Assembly (NCBI GenBank): GCA_035041965.1
Contig: JAPYMA010000078.1
Location: forward strand, 62,001 to 126,000
Source of the DNA: Anisakis pegreffii
Taxonomy: Eukaryota > Nematoda > Chromadorea > Rhabditida > Anisakidae
Reading direction: 5' to 3'
Length of the DNA: 64,000 nt
Position 1 is the first letter of the stretch. Every line of letters starts with the position of its first letter. Under the pieces are notes generated by a model. It was given only the letters and a program-made list of their open reading frames with translations, had not been told where the DNA came from and ran no database searches. Shown here one piece after another: positions 38,902-51,700 of the stretch. Both the position numbers and the translations under genes were made by a program.

Positions 38902-40112
38902 GTATCAGTCTTGTTTTATCGTTTACGTCTTATCTTAAGTAACACATTCCTCTTAATCACAGCACAACGTTCAGTCTTCACGATCATTATGTTGATTATT
39001 TCGAGCTCAAAACGCCAACTAATGATGCAGTTAGAAGCGTGAACATTACGTCGTTAGGACTTGTTTTGACAAGCACCTTTCTATTCTGATCCATTCTGAT
39101 CTCTATTTGAGGCTGTTAATCATTTGGATGAAACATAATTAGTGTGCTTATTCAACAAACTCTTAAAATTGTTACCAAACATTGATTTTGGACAGCGTGA
39201 TTTCAAAATAGCAATTTAGATTTGGCGAGCGGACACGTGACTATCGTGAGGAAGCCTCATACTGATTTTTTAACAGTTTTGGTTCCTTTGAATGATGCTC
39301 TTTCGAAATGTTTAATAAGCTCTGCACAATGCACGTAACAATTCGCGATCCAGTGACTTCAGTGAATGTTGTTTTCTTGGTCATTCCCTGTGGACATTAT
39401 AAACGAATAATAATTTCACGCTCACGCCTCGTACAATCATGGAATGCAAGTGATTTTCAGATCTCCATCTACACTGCACCCTTCTCCTTGTCATCCTCCT
39501 CGCGGGTTACCATCATCGCCGACAAGTGCCGCCATTCGATCATTCTCACGTGAGAGTACATGGCGATTATCAGATAAGCTCCATCTATCCGTTCTTCGGT
39601 CGCCATTCTCGCGTTCATCAAACAACAAATTTGGTACTCATCTCCGAGCCAACAATAGCTCAACTCACACTCCCAATAATAACAATTATTCTAGCAGCAA
39701 CGCTTTCGATATAAGCAAAAAGAACTACACCAACAACAGTACTCGACGTCCGATAAGTGTACATTTTGGTGCGATCTCACTACTTCAACCAAAATTTAAA
39801 ATCACTGCATTCTGATCTGCAAATGGTACTGTTATACCAGTTGCTAAGATACTAAACACCACAGTATGATCGCTTTTTTTGCCTTCCACTTTGGATGTTG
39901 CTAAATCTTTATCATGACTGTTTGTCGTTTTTTACTAAAACTGATCAGTGCTCGTCGATTAAAAATGCTATCTGTAGCACAAATGTTCCTAATGTATCAT
40001 AAAATCTTCCGTCCATGTATTTCATTCATACATATGGTATATTCTATGATTGAATCACAATGAATCTGGAATATATCAATGCGACTATGAAAGTGAAGAG
40101 CGATCTAGCCGG

Positions 40113-40117
<5 letters not shown>
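38902..40117 (+). other. par-6 3' region with an open Ser/Asn/Pro-rich frame
   Basis: After a good acceptor (GATTTTCAG, about 39460) a frame stays open to 39815, starting SPSTLHPSPCHPP and later SSTHTPNNNNYSSSN. Composition suits a disordered C-terminal tail of a PAR-6 isoform. No consensus donor joins it in the right phase: the only phase-2 option in the last par-6 exon is a poor GTCGCC. It may be an alternative last exon, part of the 3' UTR, or chance. Plus-strand AATAAA signals lie at about 40226 and 40346. Confidence 0.3.

Positions 40118-40146
<29 letters not shown>
40118..40146 (+). repeat. (CA)n microsatellite
   Basis: About 14 uninterrupted CA units, preceded by CGCG. Likely to vary in length between individuals. 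Confidence 0.95.
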
Positions 40147-40148
<2 letters not shown>

Positions 40149-41675
40149 GAGCTCAATACGTGCAACTGGGAAATTATTTATATCAGGGAGTATTAATTTC
40201 ATAGTATTTTAATTATCACGCATACAATAAAATGAGTTGGTAGTAATATATTACGTGCAACTACGACACCATATTTTCTGCACAAACTACGTTGCAGTTA
40301 GATGGTGAAAAGCACAACAACAAAGACATTTTACACCAATTACAATAAAAGAAACGCGAGGATTTACATTTCGAACGTTTCACGCGACTAAGAGTTACAT
40401 TCAGAACTCAGAAGCTTCTCAGTTTTGACATCACACCTGTTCAGCTCAGATAATTTTCAAGTTCGCTTTTGCCCTCAAAGATCATTTACGTGTCTCTTAT
40501 TAGATGAGCAATAAGCGAACCTCCTGAATCATAAGGAGTTTGGATAGTGCTTCTAAAACCGATCACATAGAAATGAGAACGCACCAAAGGAATAAACACG
40601 TCGGACTAACCAGCTATTGATAATGAAATCATAACGACCAAATATTGGTAATAAAACCAGTAAGATCAAGAGTACGATCGGAATACTATCTGTTGAAATG
40701 TTTGTAATAATATTGGTGTATATATTCATTGGAATACAGTTTTTGAACTTTTAATAACACGCAACAATTCAGGAGAATATTCGTTGAAGAAAACGTCAAA
40801 TAAAAAATTTTCAGCACTAATTTTTTCCAGCAAAAAAGAGTAAATGTTCGCAAACAATGTTTCAGCAAGAAACAATAATGAAAATGTCACGAGATAGAAA
40901 TATTCACGTGCATATTCATGACTCTCGATAAGTAATACGAATATCAAAACATCAGTAGTAGTAAATGAATATCAAGACGGTATTAACAAAAACGAAATGA
41001 GACCATTTTGCACAATTCCTCGTTCTGAAATATCCGATAATGTATAATAATCACAATAGTCGCTTGCATTCGGCTCTGATCTCTCCTCTCTTCGCTGACA
41101 ATGAATGCGTCATGAGAATGCTCTTTACGACAAATACCAGTTCGATTCATTTATTAACAGCTTGATAGAACCATTCGCACTTTTCACCTGCACTCATATT
41201 ATGATTATCGGATGGAGCACTGAAGTTGAACTGAAGCGCGATACAGTCACCATAGTGAACATGCTTTCATCAGATCAGTCATCGATGACAATCGAAACAA
41301 ACTTTACGATCAAATGGAACGAATTCTCATTGATTATTAACAGCGCTGAACACGTTCACTCCGTCTTTAACCACTCAAAAATTAATTCAGCAAACGTCAA
41401 TTGGATTGATTGGATTTGAAAGTTATATCCCATTTATGAGGATCACCAACGAGTGAAAAATACAATTTTGATTATCACAAAATCGGAATGATCATGACCA
41501 GCGATAAATGCAACATGTTGAATGAGATGCAGTTGAAGTGTCAAGAAAGTTGATACAACTATCAATACGTGAATTAAACGTGTAATCAATCACCAATTCA
41601 CTCAGTTAATCTTTGTATTCATTCATCGAAACGGCAGACATACAACATCAATAAACAAATTTTCAAAATGCCGAA
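40147..41675. other. Intergenic, convergent 3' ends
   Basis: This lies between par-6 (plus) and the metallopeptidase (minus), which converge here. Frames of 60-104 codons (for example 41105-41419 plus) lack splice sites or motifs. No repeats beyond the CA run were seen. Confidence 0.45.
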
Positions 41676-44600
41676 CTACCAAACGGCACATTTTTGAACG
41701 GGATTCATCGGCGTTCCTGGTGCGCAATGGTATGCATCCGCGAATTCAATGCGATTTCTCAACGGCACTATTGCACGATATTTACTCGGTGCATGCACAT
41801 CAGTCATTATCAACTGCACATAATGCTTCGGTCTCACCAATGAGCACCAGTTCTGAAATATTCACAACTTTTTATTCGATACTGTCGGCTACAACTTGAA
41901 GGATCATGTTGTGATAAACCGGTGATCTTTTGTTTATTGTTTACAGTTTCTTGTATGTCTGTCTATAGTGCTTTGCATATCATGTGTTCTCTCACCATCA
42001 TTGGCAATTCGTAACCATTGTTTCGTAATCAGCCAATCTCAATGACTATATAAGTAGCTCAGTGTAGTTATATCAGTTCCTCCGTATTAGTCAGTTAGTG
42101 TGTTGTTCGTGTATCCAGTGTGGTTGTTGTTTATGAGCCATCATCGGCATCTCTCGTCACTCAACCATCTTCACTGTATTGAACCGTTATTATCGTCTTC
42201 ATTTATTGTGTGGATAAACTAAATTATTAATCGTCGCTTTCGCACTAGCAACACAGTCAACATCACAAACAGTCCCAATCAAAATCACCAATTGTGAAGC
42301 GACAGCTAACAACACAAGCAGTACCAACCAGCAACACGAACACAACTTAGAAGCGACAAACAACTTTAGACTGATTTGCCTTCTTGCAATGAACACAAAA
42401 AGTTGAAAGGGGCATCTGAAATGCTTTAGCAAACGTAATTGACCTATTTTTATTTGCCGTAATGAAAGCAAAACAAAACTTACATTGGCATAAGCAAGGA
42501 AGAACATTTGTTCGCTGGTGAAATTTTGGAAACCAGGAAGTGATGCCTCAGTTGAGGTGGTATTTTTGATCCATGATTTGTAGGCCTGAAAAAAAAAGTT
42601 GTTCAACCCATTTGAACGACCGTCAGCTGGTTATAATAATGTAGGCCAAATCATGCTTGATGAATGAAATGGAAAACAATTTTGTCAATCTCAGTTGGCA
42701 ATCAAGCGAAGTGCTGCATTTTCCTGCGCTGACCATGAGAGCCGTTTTAACACCACCGTTATCGGCGATATTTTCACCAACGGATAGTCGTCCATTGAGA
42801 TGCACACCAACTTCCTCAACTTTCACCGCTTCGTACTGCTTGATAAAACATTCCGTTTTTTCATAAAATTTATTCGCCGTCTGCCCATCCCACCAATCGT
42901 TTAAATTGCCCACTTTATCGTATCGCCCGCCTAAAATGCCGAGCATATTTGGAGAAAGCGGATGACACATATGCATTATTATCAACTTTGTGCAGAACCT
43001 TGATCATCAAATGCATGCGACACTTCATGACCAACAACAGCCCCAACCATTGCATAGGTTATGTAGTTTGGTACACCAACGGACATGAACGGGAACTGCA
43101 TGATTCCAGCAGGAAAGACTATAATGAAAATACCATTAACAGTCGCTGATTTCTGCACACAGTTATCTTTTGTGATTCCCGAAGCTATGTTCATTCAATG
43201 CATCTCTTAATCAGTCTTTGCTCGCTCCATCAACTACATACTCTCACGCTAGTTCACCTCATTGTCATCACCATGTTTTCAATCATCTGTGTTGAAGATA
43301 ACATAAATGCTATCCGATAGCGATCCTAAAGTCTTAAAGCACATCCACAAACACTACTGTTATCCTCAGACTTGCAATTGAACGAACAAAACTTGCTGAT
43401 GTTATGCAACATTTCTTCACCGAATCAAATTACAAACGCCAAGCACACTAACTCATTTCGTTCAAATTTGGTGCATAATATGCGTCCACTTGGGCTGGAC
43501 TCTGAAACCAAATTGAACGATCGACCGGCTTTTTCAATCTGACCAGTTCATCTGCGACACGTGCTAGCTTGATTCGTACGGTCAGCTGCAGCAATGGCTC
43601 TGAATCGGTTGGTTCTTCCTCAAAAAAAAAATTTCGGTTAGATTCTGGATCGAGAATGGTTTCGGACGGCAAAGTTATGTCTCAAAAAGAAACCATCGAA
43701 TTATTTGCGACGAATGCATAGCAATTTTTCTTATTTCTCAATGCAAAATCTCATCCAGATTACCCCTCAAATGACACTACGCGTATCGTCGTCCCAAATC
43801 GTAAAATACGGTTATTTATTGTGACGGAAACAATACTATCATTAAAACGTACACCGCCCCAATTCTGGTTCATCCATGTTTCGTTGAATATGTATGACGG
43901 AAATCCACTTTTATATTCGATACACTTTGCTTTTTCAATCGCTCTCTTTTTTGTCATGTCATCCATCCAATCGACACTGTGCAACTGTGAAATAAGTTCA
44001 TTTTTGAAGTACGTTGTCAGCTCGGTCATCTGAAAATGAAATTTACAACAAATATTCATATGCCAACATGCGTTTACATTCAAATAACAGTAAAAAAGTG
44101 ATCATTTGCTTTCATAGGCAGATTCAAAATGAGTATTTAAGATGAAAATCAACCAGTTCTTATTTACTGACACTTCCTACTACTAGTATAATATAGATCA
44201 AAGCATAGTAAGAATCACGAAAAAAGTAGCAGTGATGCTGCCGGGCTGTTCCCAATTCAAAAACAATCTACAAAGATACCGCGAATACCATCAAAATGCA
44301 TTCGATAATATGAACAAGAAAAACCTTTCGCATTGCACGCTCTTTATCGAAATAATGCTCAACATACAGTTTACCAACGGGCATATCCAACATCGCTAGC
44401 GAAAGAAACACACAATCTTCCCATCTGAAATTTGTTATTTCGGATTCTAACGTAGACTTGATTCAGTGAATGGTAGCGCTTCATTTTGGTGAGTAGATGT
44501 GTCAAATCGAATGATGATCTTGCTGAGGAGATGTGCTAATGCAGTAATTCTCAACCTTTCCTGCTCCGTGCATCCCCTTTAAGATGTCCTTGTACCCCCT

Positions 44601-47600
44601 CTTACACCACTTACTCACTCCCTCTCACTCCATCCTCTCTCGCACCCCCTGACATGCCGTCATGCACCCTCGGTTGAGAAACCTTGTGCTAATGGATTTT
44701 ATTTTGCAAAGGCCATTCTTCTTCGCAGACTGCTATTCGTAGTGATCGATCATTGTTGTGAGTATGATTCTCTCAGATTGCTAGATAATTTTGATGGATA
44801 GTTGATACCTTTCTGGAATCGGTGAGTTGAACATTCCAGTTTGATTAGCTTTAAACTCATAGAATGGTTCACGCATTGTAGGTGGCAAAAACAGTGAATA
44901 TACTTGAACTATCCTCCACTCCACATAATTTGATAATGTTCGTTTGTTGGTCGTTCGCATCACGTGCTAAATCATAACACATTCCATTAATCCATCATGG
45001 AACTAGCAATCTAACACTTATTTTTGTTCTTGTCAATGAAGTCTTTCCGCGATATGATTAAGCTGTAAGCTGTATGTCCTAACTCAAATACAGCATTTCG
45101 CGTGAACAAATCCGTAGCTTACAGCTAACGACGAAAAGCAAAAAATAATCATTCGCAAACGATCGCTGAAATGCTGTTGTTGTAGAGGATCCATTCATGA
45201 TTGAATGTTTCCAAATCATAAACAATATGATTATCGACCATACTGTAATTTTAGAGTTATGCTATCGTTCAACAACAGCAACACATCTCTAATATATGTC
45301 ACTATCTATCAACTCGGATATTCTCAAACTCATCACCTGTATTCCACGGAAATATTCAATCTCTCGCATAATCACGGTATCATTTGGAGTTATTTCAACA
45401 AGATCCTTGAAAACGGTCCGAATGTATTCATCGAAATTAATCTGCAACATTCGTTTACCACCAACTCAAGCATTCTTCTCTTGAAAAATTCTCACTCGAA
45501 ATGAAAATTTTTGGAACAAAAATTAAATTTAAGCATCAAGTTTCAAGCGAAGATTCTAACCAACTTTTTATGACCAACTTTAGAGATCACACTGAAAGAG
45601 TTTTCATACCAATTGTAGCACTCACATTAGGGAATAATTATGATTCAGGTCAAGTATGATATCCAACACTGCAGAACGAAAGGATTCAACAGCCGCATTG
45701 GCCATCACATCCCATTGAATGGAATGTATCTCTGAGAAAATTCATTTTCTGAGCATAACCTTGAGAAATGAACAATTTGAAGTGTCACTTACATATGGGA
45801 ACATATCTTTTAATTGCCAAAGCTGAAAGGGATTATTACTTCGGTCGGGATCTCTGCGAACCATTTCATCTGCCGAAAAATTCACCAATTTCAACTCGAA
45901 TTCCATGGCCTCCCTCATGTCCCTTTCGGCTATCTTTCGATCAGCACCTCAAAACGCACCATTCCCAATCAAAAGCTCGATTCTTTGCAAAAAAAAACTT
46001 CGAATCAACTAGCAGCAATCATTCATCTCATCTGGAGCACATTATTTGCCCTAACTGAATGTATCAAATAAGTGTAATGCAAATATAAAGTTCGATAGAT
46101 TCCTCTTAATCAAATAGATACCCAAATTGACTGCCGTTTGAATCATTAACGATGTATAATTCTGGATCATCCGATCATCGGGACCTGTCAAATACGGCCA
46201 TCTTGAACCAACACCCCATTTGGGTTGATCAAGCTATAAATAAATAAGTGACATAAATCAGACGACTGTGCTTGTCAGAATATGATTATCATTTGAGATC
46301 GTACCTCAATGATACTCCTCGAGCTATTGTCTGGATCATGCGATACCGCCAGTTCAACGATGACTGCATTAACACCAGTTCTATTCAGAACAATTGCTAA
46401 CTGCTTTTCCCAACTGTGTGACCATTCCCGCCAATCATCCCCATCTAGGACTGGCCATCCATCCAAGTCACGAAGCAATTTACGAATCGCTGATACTCCA
46501 TTCCGTTCTAATACCTCTGCAAGTTAGGTATCAACTACCCACTAGAATGGCATTCGATAAGATTGAGGACATTATCTGTTATGAGAATGCAATGTGGAAT
46601 AATTTTGAGGGAAAATTGAATGATCATCACGTCCTGAATACTGCGACTATAGAAAACTTCTGACGATGATACCCGTTTTTTTCTGATCTTTTTTGAATGT
46701 GTCCTTCAGAGATTTTCATTGCAAGAAGCAGATCCTGATTGGTCGTTGTAATCGAAGAGAACGACATAATAAGACGTTTCCAATAAATAGAACATGTAAT
46801 ACCCTCTTGAAGACATTTTTTATAGTATCGTTTCGCTAATCGATCCCATTTACGATCCGTTTCCGTTATTGGCGACTGAAAATGTGTAGTTGTTTATAAG
46901 TGAATGCATCATCACATCCTCACAAACAGAATGCTGCCCAACGAAACTTTCCAAGAGGATAAATTGCTTTTAAAAATGTTCATATAGAATGTAAAGAATC
47001 AAGGCATAAAAACAAAAACAATAACTCACATCAAGCAATTTTTTAACTTGTTTGTTGAGTCGCGTTTGCATATCGCTAAGCGTATGCCTAAGCGGTTTGC
47101 TGGCCGGTAGATGTCGATTAAGTCCATAATTGCCGCATGCAAATTCGTAGAAGTCATCACAGGGATCAATCTCAAATTTGACACATTGCTAAGACTGTCT
47201 TTAACAAATCAGCGAACTCTCCAAATGCACTTCCAACTATTTTGCTCATTGAGAAACTGCAACACAACATCGCGATTTTTGTGTGGCTTGAATGGATCTT
47301 GAACGAATATCCACGTATCTACTATCAAGTATCTTGGATTTGTGCATTCATATGATCAATTTGAGGCATCCGTCTCTATCGGAAACAATGGATGATGTAA
47401 TGATAGACAACCGAAAAATGTTATGCTGACAAAATGAGCTGAAGGAATTTCAGTAACGAAGTGTTTCATTTGAACAAACAATCAGACAAGAACTGGGCAT
47501 GTGTTCATATCACTTATCCACACTACACCCTCCACTGTAAATCATCGCGATCTAGAAAACAGCGAACGAATCACTTCAAATATCTTCCTATTTTTTATGG

Positions 47601-48759
47601 AGCTTTTTTTGAAGTCCCACTACAGTTTCAACAAACTGAGCGGCAAACAAGAACCATGTTTAGATTATGATTCAATGACTGAAAATAGAATCGAAAAAAT
47701 AGAACGTATCAAAATTGAGCATATAGCGATATTATAATCAATCGATGAGTAAACATCATCTTCGATCGCTTCTTGACCCCACTTCGTGCTGATTCAACAA
47801 CTACACCTAACACATTGCTCACCTCAAAAATCCACTATTCAGAACTGCAAAGTTGAATGAGGTTAATTGGTAGAGAGAATACTGACATGAGAATGAGAAG
47901 TGAAAGATGGCTCGTTTGATTCGTATTGGTTAGGCAAGCGGTAATTGCTCATAATTACGGACAAATCCATGATTGAGGCTTGGAGACAGAGGAGATACTA
48001 ACGAAGTTCACTATCCATTTGAATGCATCGCATTAGTGTCATAGAAAGCAATCAACAATCAATTATTAAAAATAATAGACGAAAGAAGAGTCGCACTCGC
48101 ACACTGTAATTATCTGGGGAAAGCAATTGAATAGGACGAATGCAACTGATCGCAAGGCACATAGTCGTCAATGAAGAAGTAACCTTATCATTGAGATTGC
48201 CTGCCAAGAAACCCGCGATAAGAACACATTCCTTCGATGTGCACACCACATTATTGTGATGAGTGGCGCTTTTATCGTAAGCTAATTTAACATTATCCTC
48301 ACTACTGACACTGGTCAGGAATATCGGCGAGAAGAATGTACCTGAAATTGAATGAAATGTGTGTTGGTATTCTATGGTTTGATCAAATCATATTTATGAT
48401 TATTTGGTTATGAATCATATTTATGAGTGTACTTATGAAAATGATTTAGAATTTTTGATAGAACTTTAAAGTGAACCTATTTATAAATGTGTCTTAAGAG
48501 TGAGTGGTGTGTGTCAAAGTGAACGAGCGAAAATAATCAAAATGCGAACAAACCGTCAAAAATTTGTCGATATCCCTGAAGAATAACTAGCCATAAAACA
48601 CAAACGCCAATCAGAGAGCATAACAAAACTGATGAGAAAAAGATGAGGCACACTTCCAGACGACTGAAGCCGAACAGAAATCGTCTGAAATTTGCGAAGA
48701 TCTTTGCTGGAGTTGGATCCAAGAGCCTTTTTGTTTGGTAAGAGACAATTTTCGTTGTT
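41676..48759 (-). CDS. M13 family metallopeptidase, neprilysin-like, type II membrane
   Basis: The model is complement(join(41676..41852,42484..42585,42734..42930,42999..43118,43453..43585,43781..44029,44325..44424,44809..44966,45337..45441,45793..45947,46122..46233,46305..46516,46803..46875,47030..47188,48184..48341,48554..48759)), about 800 residues, each junction in phase. A single N-terminal helix (LEVCLIFFSSVLLCSLIGVC) anchors it with the catalytic domain outside the cell. The M13 series is complete: VCTSKECV, DPCDDFYEFACGNY, a Y-Y box ending NEMIFPAGIMQFPF, the zinc site HEVSH with FDDQG, GENIADNGG (third zinc ligand), DVHAPSKYR and the terminal CAVW. Such enzymes cleave extracellular peptides, often neuropeptides. 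The usual VNAYY is VDAYY here. The frame is open upstream to about 48780 but has no ATG, so a first exon is missing from the model. Confidence 0.93.
41891..42288 (+). mobile_element. LTR-like dispersed repeat, copy 2, inside a peptidase intron
   Basis: It matches the reverse complement of 22841-23237. On the plus strand TGTTGTGATAAACCGG starts at 41907, a TATA box (GACTATATAAGTAG) is near 42043, an initiator-like ATCAGTTC follows near 42070, and ATCACAAACA ends at 42271. It lies in the last intron of the M13 gene (41853-42483), antisense to that gene. Shared sequence extends a little past both LTR-like ends, so it may not be a clean solo LTR. Confidence 0.65.
44542..44686 (+). mobile_element. 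Complete hAT-type MITE with 8 bp target duplication
   Basis: The 145 bp element begins CAGTAATTCTCAACC and ends GGTTGAGAAACCTTG; the reverse complement of the right end, CAAGGTTTCTCAACC, matches the left at 11 of 15 positions. It is flanked by the same octamer, TGCTAATG, at 44534-44541 and 44687-44694. An 8 bp duplication with CAG-type termini is the hAT signature. The interior is C-rich with no coding capacity. It sits in the intron 44425-44808 of the M13 peptidase and does not disturb either splice site. Confidence 0.85.
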
Positions 48760-51700
48760 CTGTTGTTGAAGGTTAAAATTAACAGTTATTAACAGTTGCC
48801 TTCGACATCAGAACAATGCAAATCTTTCTTACGTTGTACTGATTCGGGCATTCATTAGAGACTAATGAATGAAGTTGGGTAAATCGCCTGAATTGAATGC
48901 TGCCCGAAAAATTCGTAATTTATAAAAATCTCTCACGAAAATAGAAGCATGCCTTCACTTTTCAACTTGTTCACCCACCTTTTTAAGCTTCAGCATTTCT
49001 GGAACTCAACCAGGAAGGAGGGTTTACTTATCACCAAAAGATCTCAAGCTATATAATGGCGTCTCCTCTCTGACAAAGAAGGACTGAAGCATTTGCTCAC
49101 TATCAAAATGGTGATCATCAAGTGATGATATCTTGAAAGTTGCTATTTTGAGAAGTTAACCGAAGGGAAATTCATAAAAGAAATTCAAGTGAGCATTGGA
49201 ACAGTGCGAATAATCAATCCCTGAAAAGTTTTGCAGTTCATGCGTTACTCTCTCAAAAGCTTTGCTTGATGCATTCGCACTGTTGACAAATTTATAAGTG
49301 TTACTCGATTATTACTTCTGTTATACTTACTTTCGTGAATCGTTATTGTTGAAGTGCTGCCAAGTGCTCCCATTCAAATATTCAGAATTTTTCATTTCGT
49401 AGTTCGGTTCGGTGATTTGCTTCTTAGACGGTTACTATTCTTATCAAAAATATTGCGAAAACGAGTAAAATATGAGTATAAGAAGGAAGAACAATATTGC
49501 GTGTCGCAATATGAATTGTGGTATCTGTGTGAGCTTGCACTACTAGTCCATGATGACTTTAACATTGAAAATGATGCAGATCTTCTGAAGTTTCGTTAAA
49601 TTCTTTCTCGATCTGTGACGGTCATTTGGAAAACAATGTCAAAACGTATAATAGATTATAACAATTAACTATTAGCGCATTTCACTGATGACGTATGTGC
49701 TCCACAAATGTGTGGTTGTACAGCAGCAGCGGAATAAGCTGCTCTTCAAAAACAAAAACAAAAAATTGTTCGTTGATAAATCTTGAGAACTTTGTGATGA
49801 TCGATCGATCGCTTACTCTGCGGTTTATTTTTTTTTGCTGAGATCCACAAACAATACTCCAGAAACCATCAAATGGAATGCTTGAACTTTACGTCAGAAG
49901 TTCGCTTACGTTGCATATCAGCATGATGCTCATTTTATAAAATGAGTCAAAAATCAATACGGAAGTCTGATAAACGATTACAGTTTCGTGCAAAATGAGA
50001 AACTCTCAATGAGCACTCGAAATTTGAAGAATGAAGATAGAAATGCGCAATCCTATATCACGATCAAAAACTTTACAAGCGCATGTTGAATTAGATTAGA
50101 TTACACTAACACTTCCTTCACATCGCGCCATTCTTGTCGTCAATGGATCACTATTGATGACAAAAATAGCACACGAACATCGCTTGGAGCTTGATAATTA
50201 CACACCAATTATTCAGCAACAAATTACAAGTGAAAAGACAACAGTATAGCCGACTGGGTGATGTTGATAGTGGGAAGAGTTGAAATATTCACGGCATTAG
50301 GAAAAGACAGAATCAAAGTTGGTGAAAGTGGCAAGAGAATGAAAGGTTGGTTCAACCGAAAATATTTGATCGAGAACGAAGCAGACACCACCCGAAGTGA
50401 AGAGTTTGTAAACGGTCGCATGTAAAGACTGCTCATTAATAATGGCTTTAAACGATCAACTAATAAGCATTAAATGAACGATATAACACACAGCAACTAA
50501 TTACGAATCCGATGATCGCTGATCCTCATCAGATTTCAGCAATACCCAAACAACTGTTACTGGTTGTAAGTAGGAGAAATGAACGAAACAATATGTTAGT
50601 GCTTATTGTTAGCGAGAAAATATTTCATGCACAGATAGATATATCCAGTACATTCATCAAAATGAATTATGTTTTACTCAAACTGTTCAAGTTGATATTT
50701 ACACCAATATTATATTTCACAATACAAATCATTATCACTTGTATCAATTCAATCTAATTTTATTACTGACAACAGAATCTTTTCTCATCGTTCTCTTCGC
50801 CTGATCTAATTTTATTATCACCAGGGTTTGAGTTCAGTTAACCACTTCACAGAGTTTGAGTTCAATTTCGAGCGAGAGTTGGAGGTCAGGTGATGAAAGA
50901 ACGCAACAATATAAAGTGGTGCGATGAAAGGATGTGATGAAGTGCTCCACAAAAAGAAATCTTTCATAGATAAATGTTTGAACTTGTTGCAAGAAGATGA
51001 TATCCGGTTTGGTGAACGTAACTTAATTCTTCAAGGAAATTAAAAATAGACAGAAAGTGCTCAGCTGAAATTGGTTCTTCGACGAGACATAATGATGATA
51101 CAATGAGGAATATCAAGAGCAACATAATAAATTGTGTTTATAATATCAAATCGTCCACATTTCAACGACGACAAAATTCTAAAGTTAGCATAAGGCTTCT
51201 AAATCTTTCTTTAAGAACATATGCATGCTTTCGGCTTCTCTTATAAACATTCTTCAGAAATCTAATCCCACCTCCACGTCGTCGCAATCGTTCACTCTAT
51301 GTTCACTTTTCAGGCTTTTAAAATTAAGTCAAGTCAAGCTGGTATATCAATTCGAATATAACTTTCAATCATGGTCATTTCTTGATTCTGCTGTTGGTGC
51401 TATCGTTAGCGAGATATGAACATAACTTTTCAAATGCCCAATGACGAAGAAGTTTTTCGACTGAACCTAGAGGAGAAACTTTATGAAATAATGTTCCTGC
51501 AGGAACAAGATGAGACACCGATAAATTTTCGAAATATTCAGTGAAGAAACAATACTTGTTGATAGGATGGAATTGGAGGGCTGACTTAAGAAAATGAATA
51601 AAATATGGTTTGCTTGCTTGACGACTGATCGCAATATATCTCCTTTTGAATCAACGAAGTAACATTCTTCTGTCCTCGAAGGTTTGATGCATACAAATTG

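Noticed and set aside
42199..42483. Extension of the 42484-42585 peptidase exon through an open frame
   Set aside because: The frame runs into the LTR-like repeat; the AAT|GTAAG donor and the following NWCSLV exon give the canonical M13 C-terminus.
45600..45729. Apparent extra minus-strand peptidase exon reading IHSIQWDVMANAAVESFRSA
   Set aside because: It could be joined in phase, but the exon at 45793-45947 joins directly to 45337-45441 to give the expected PYINFDEY segment, so the extra piece has no counterpart in M13 proteins and is left as intron.
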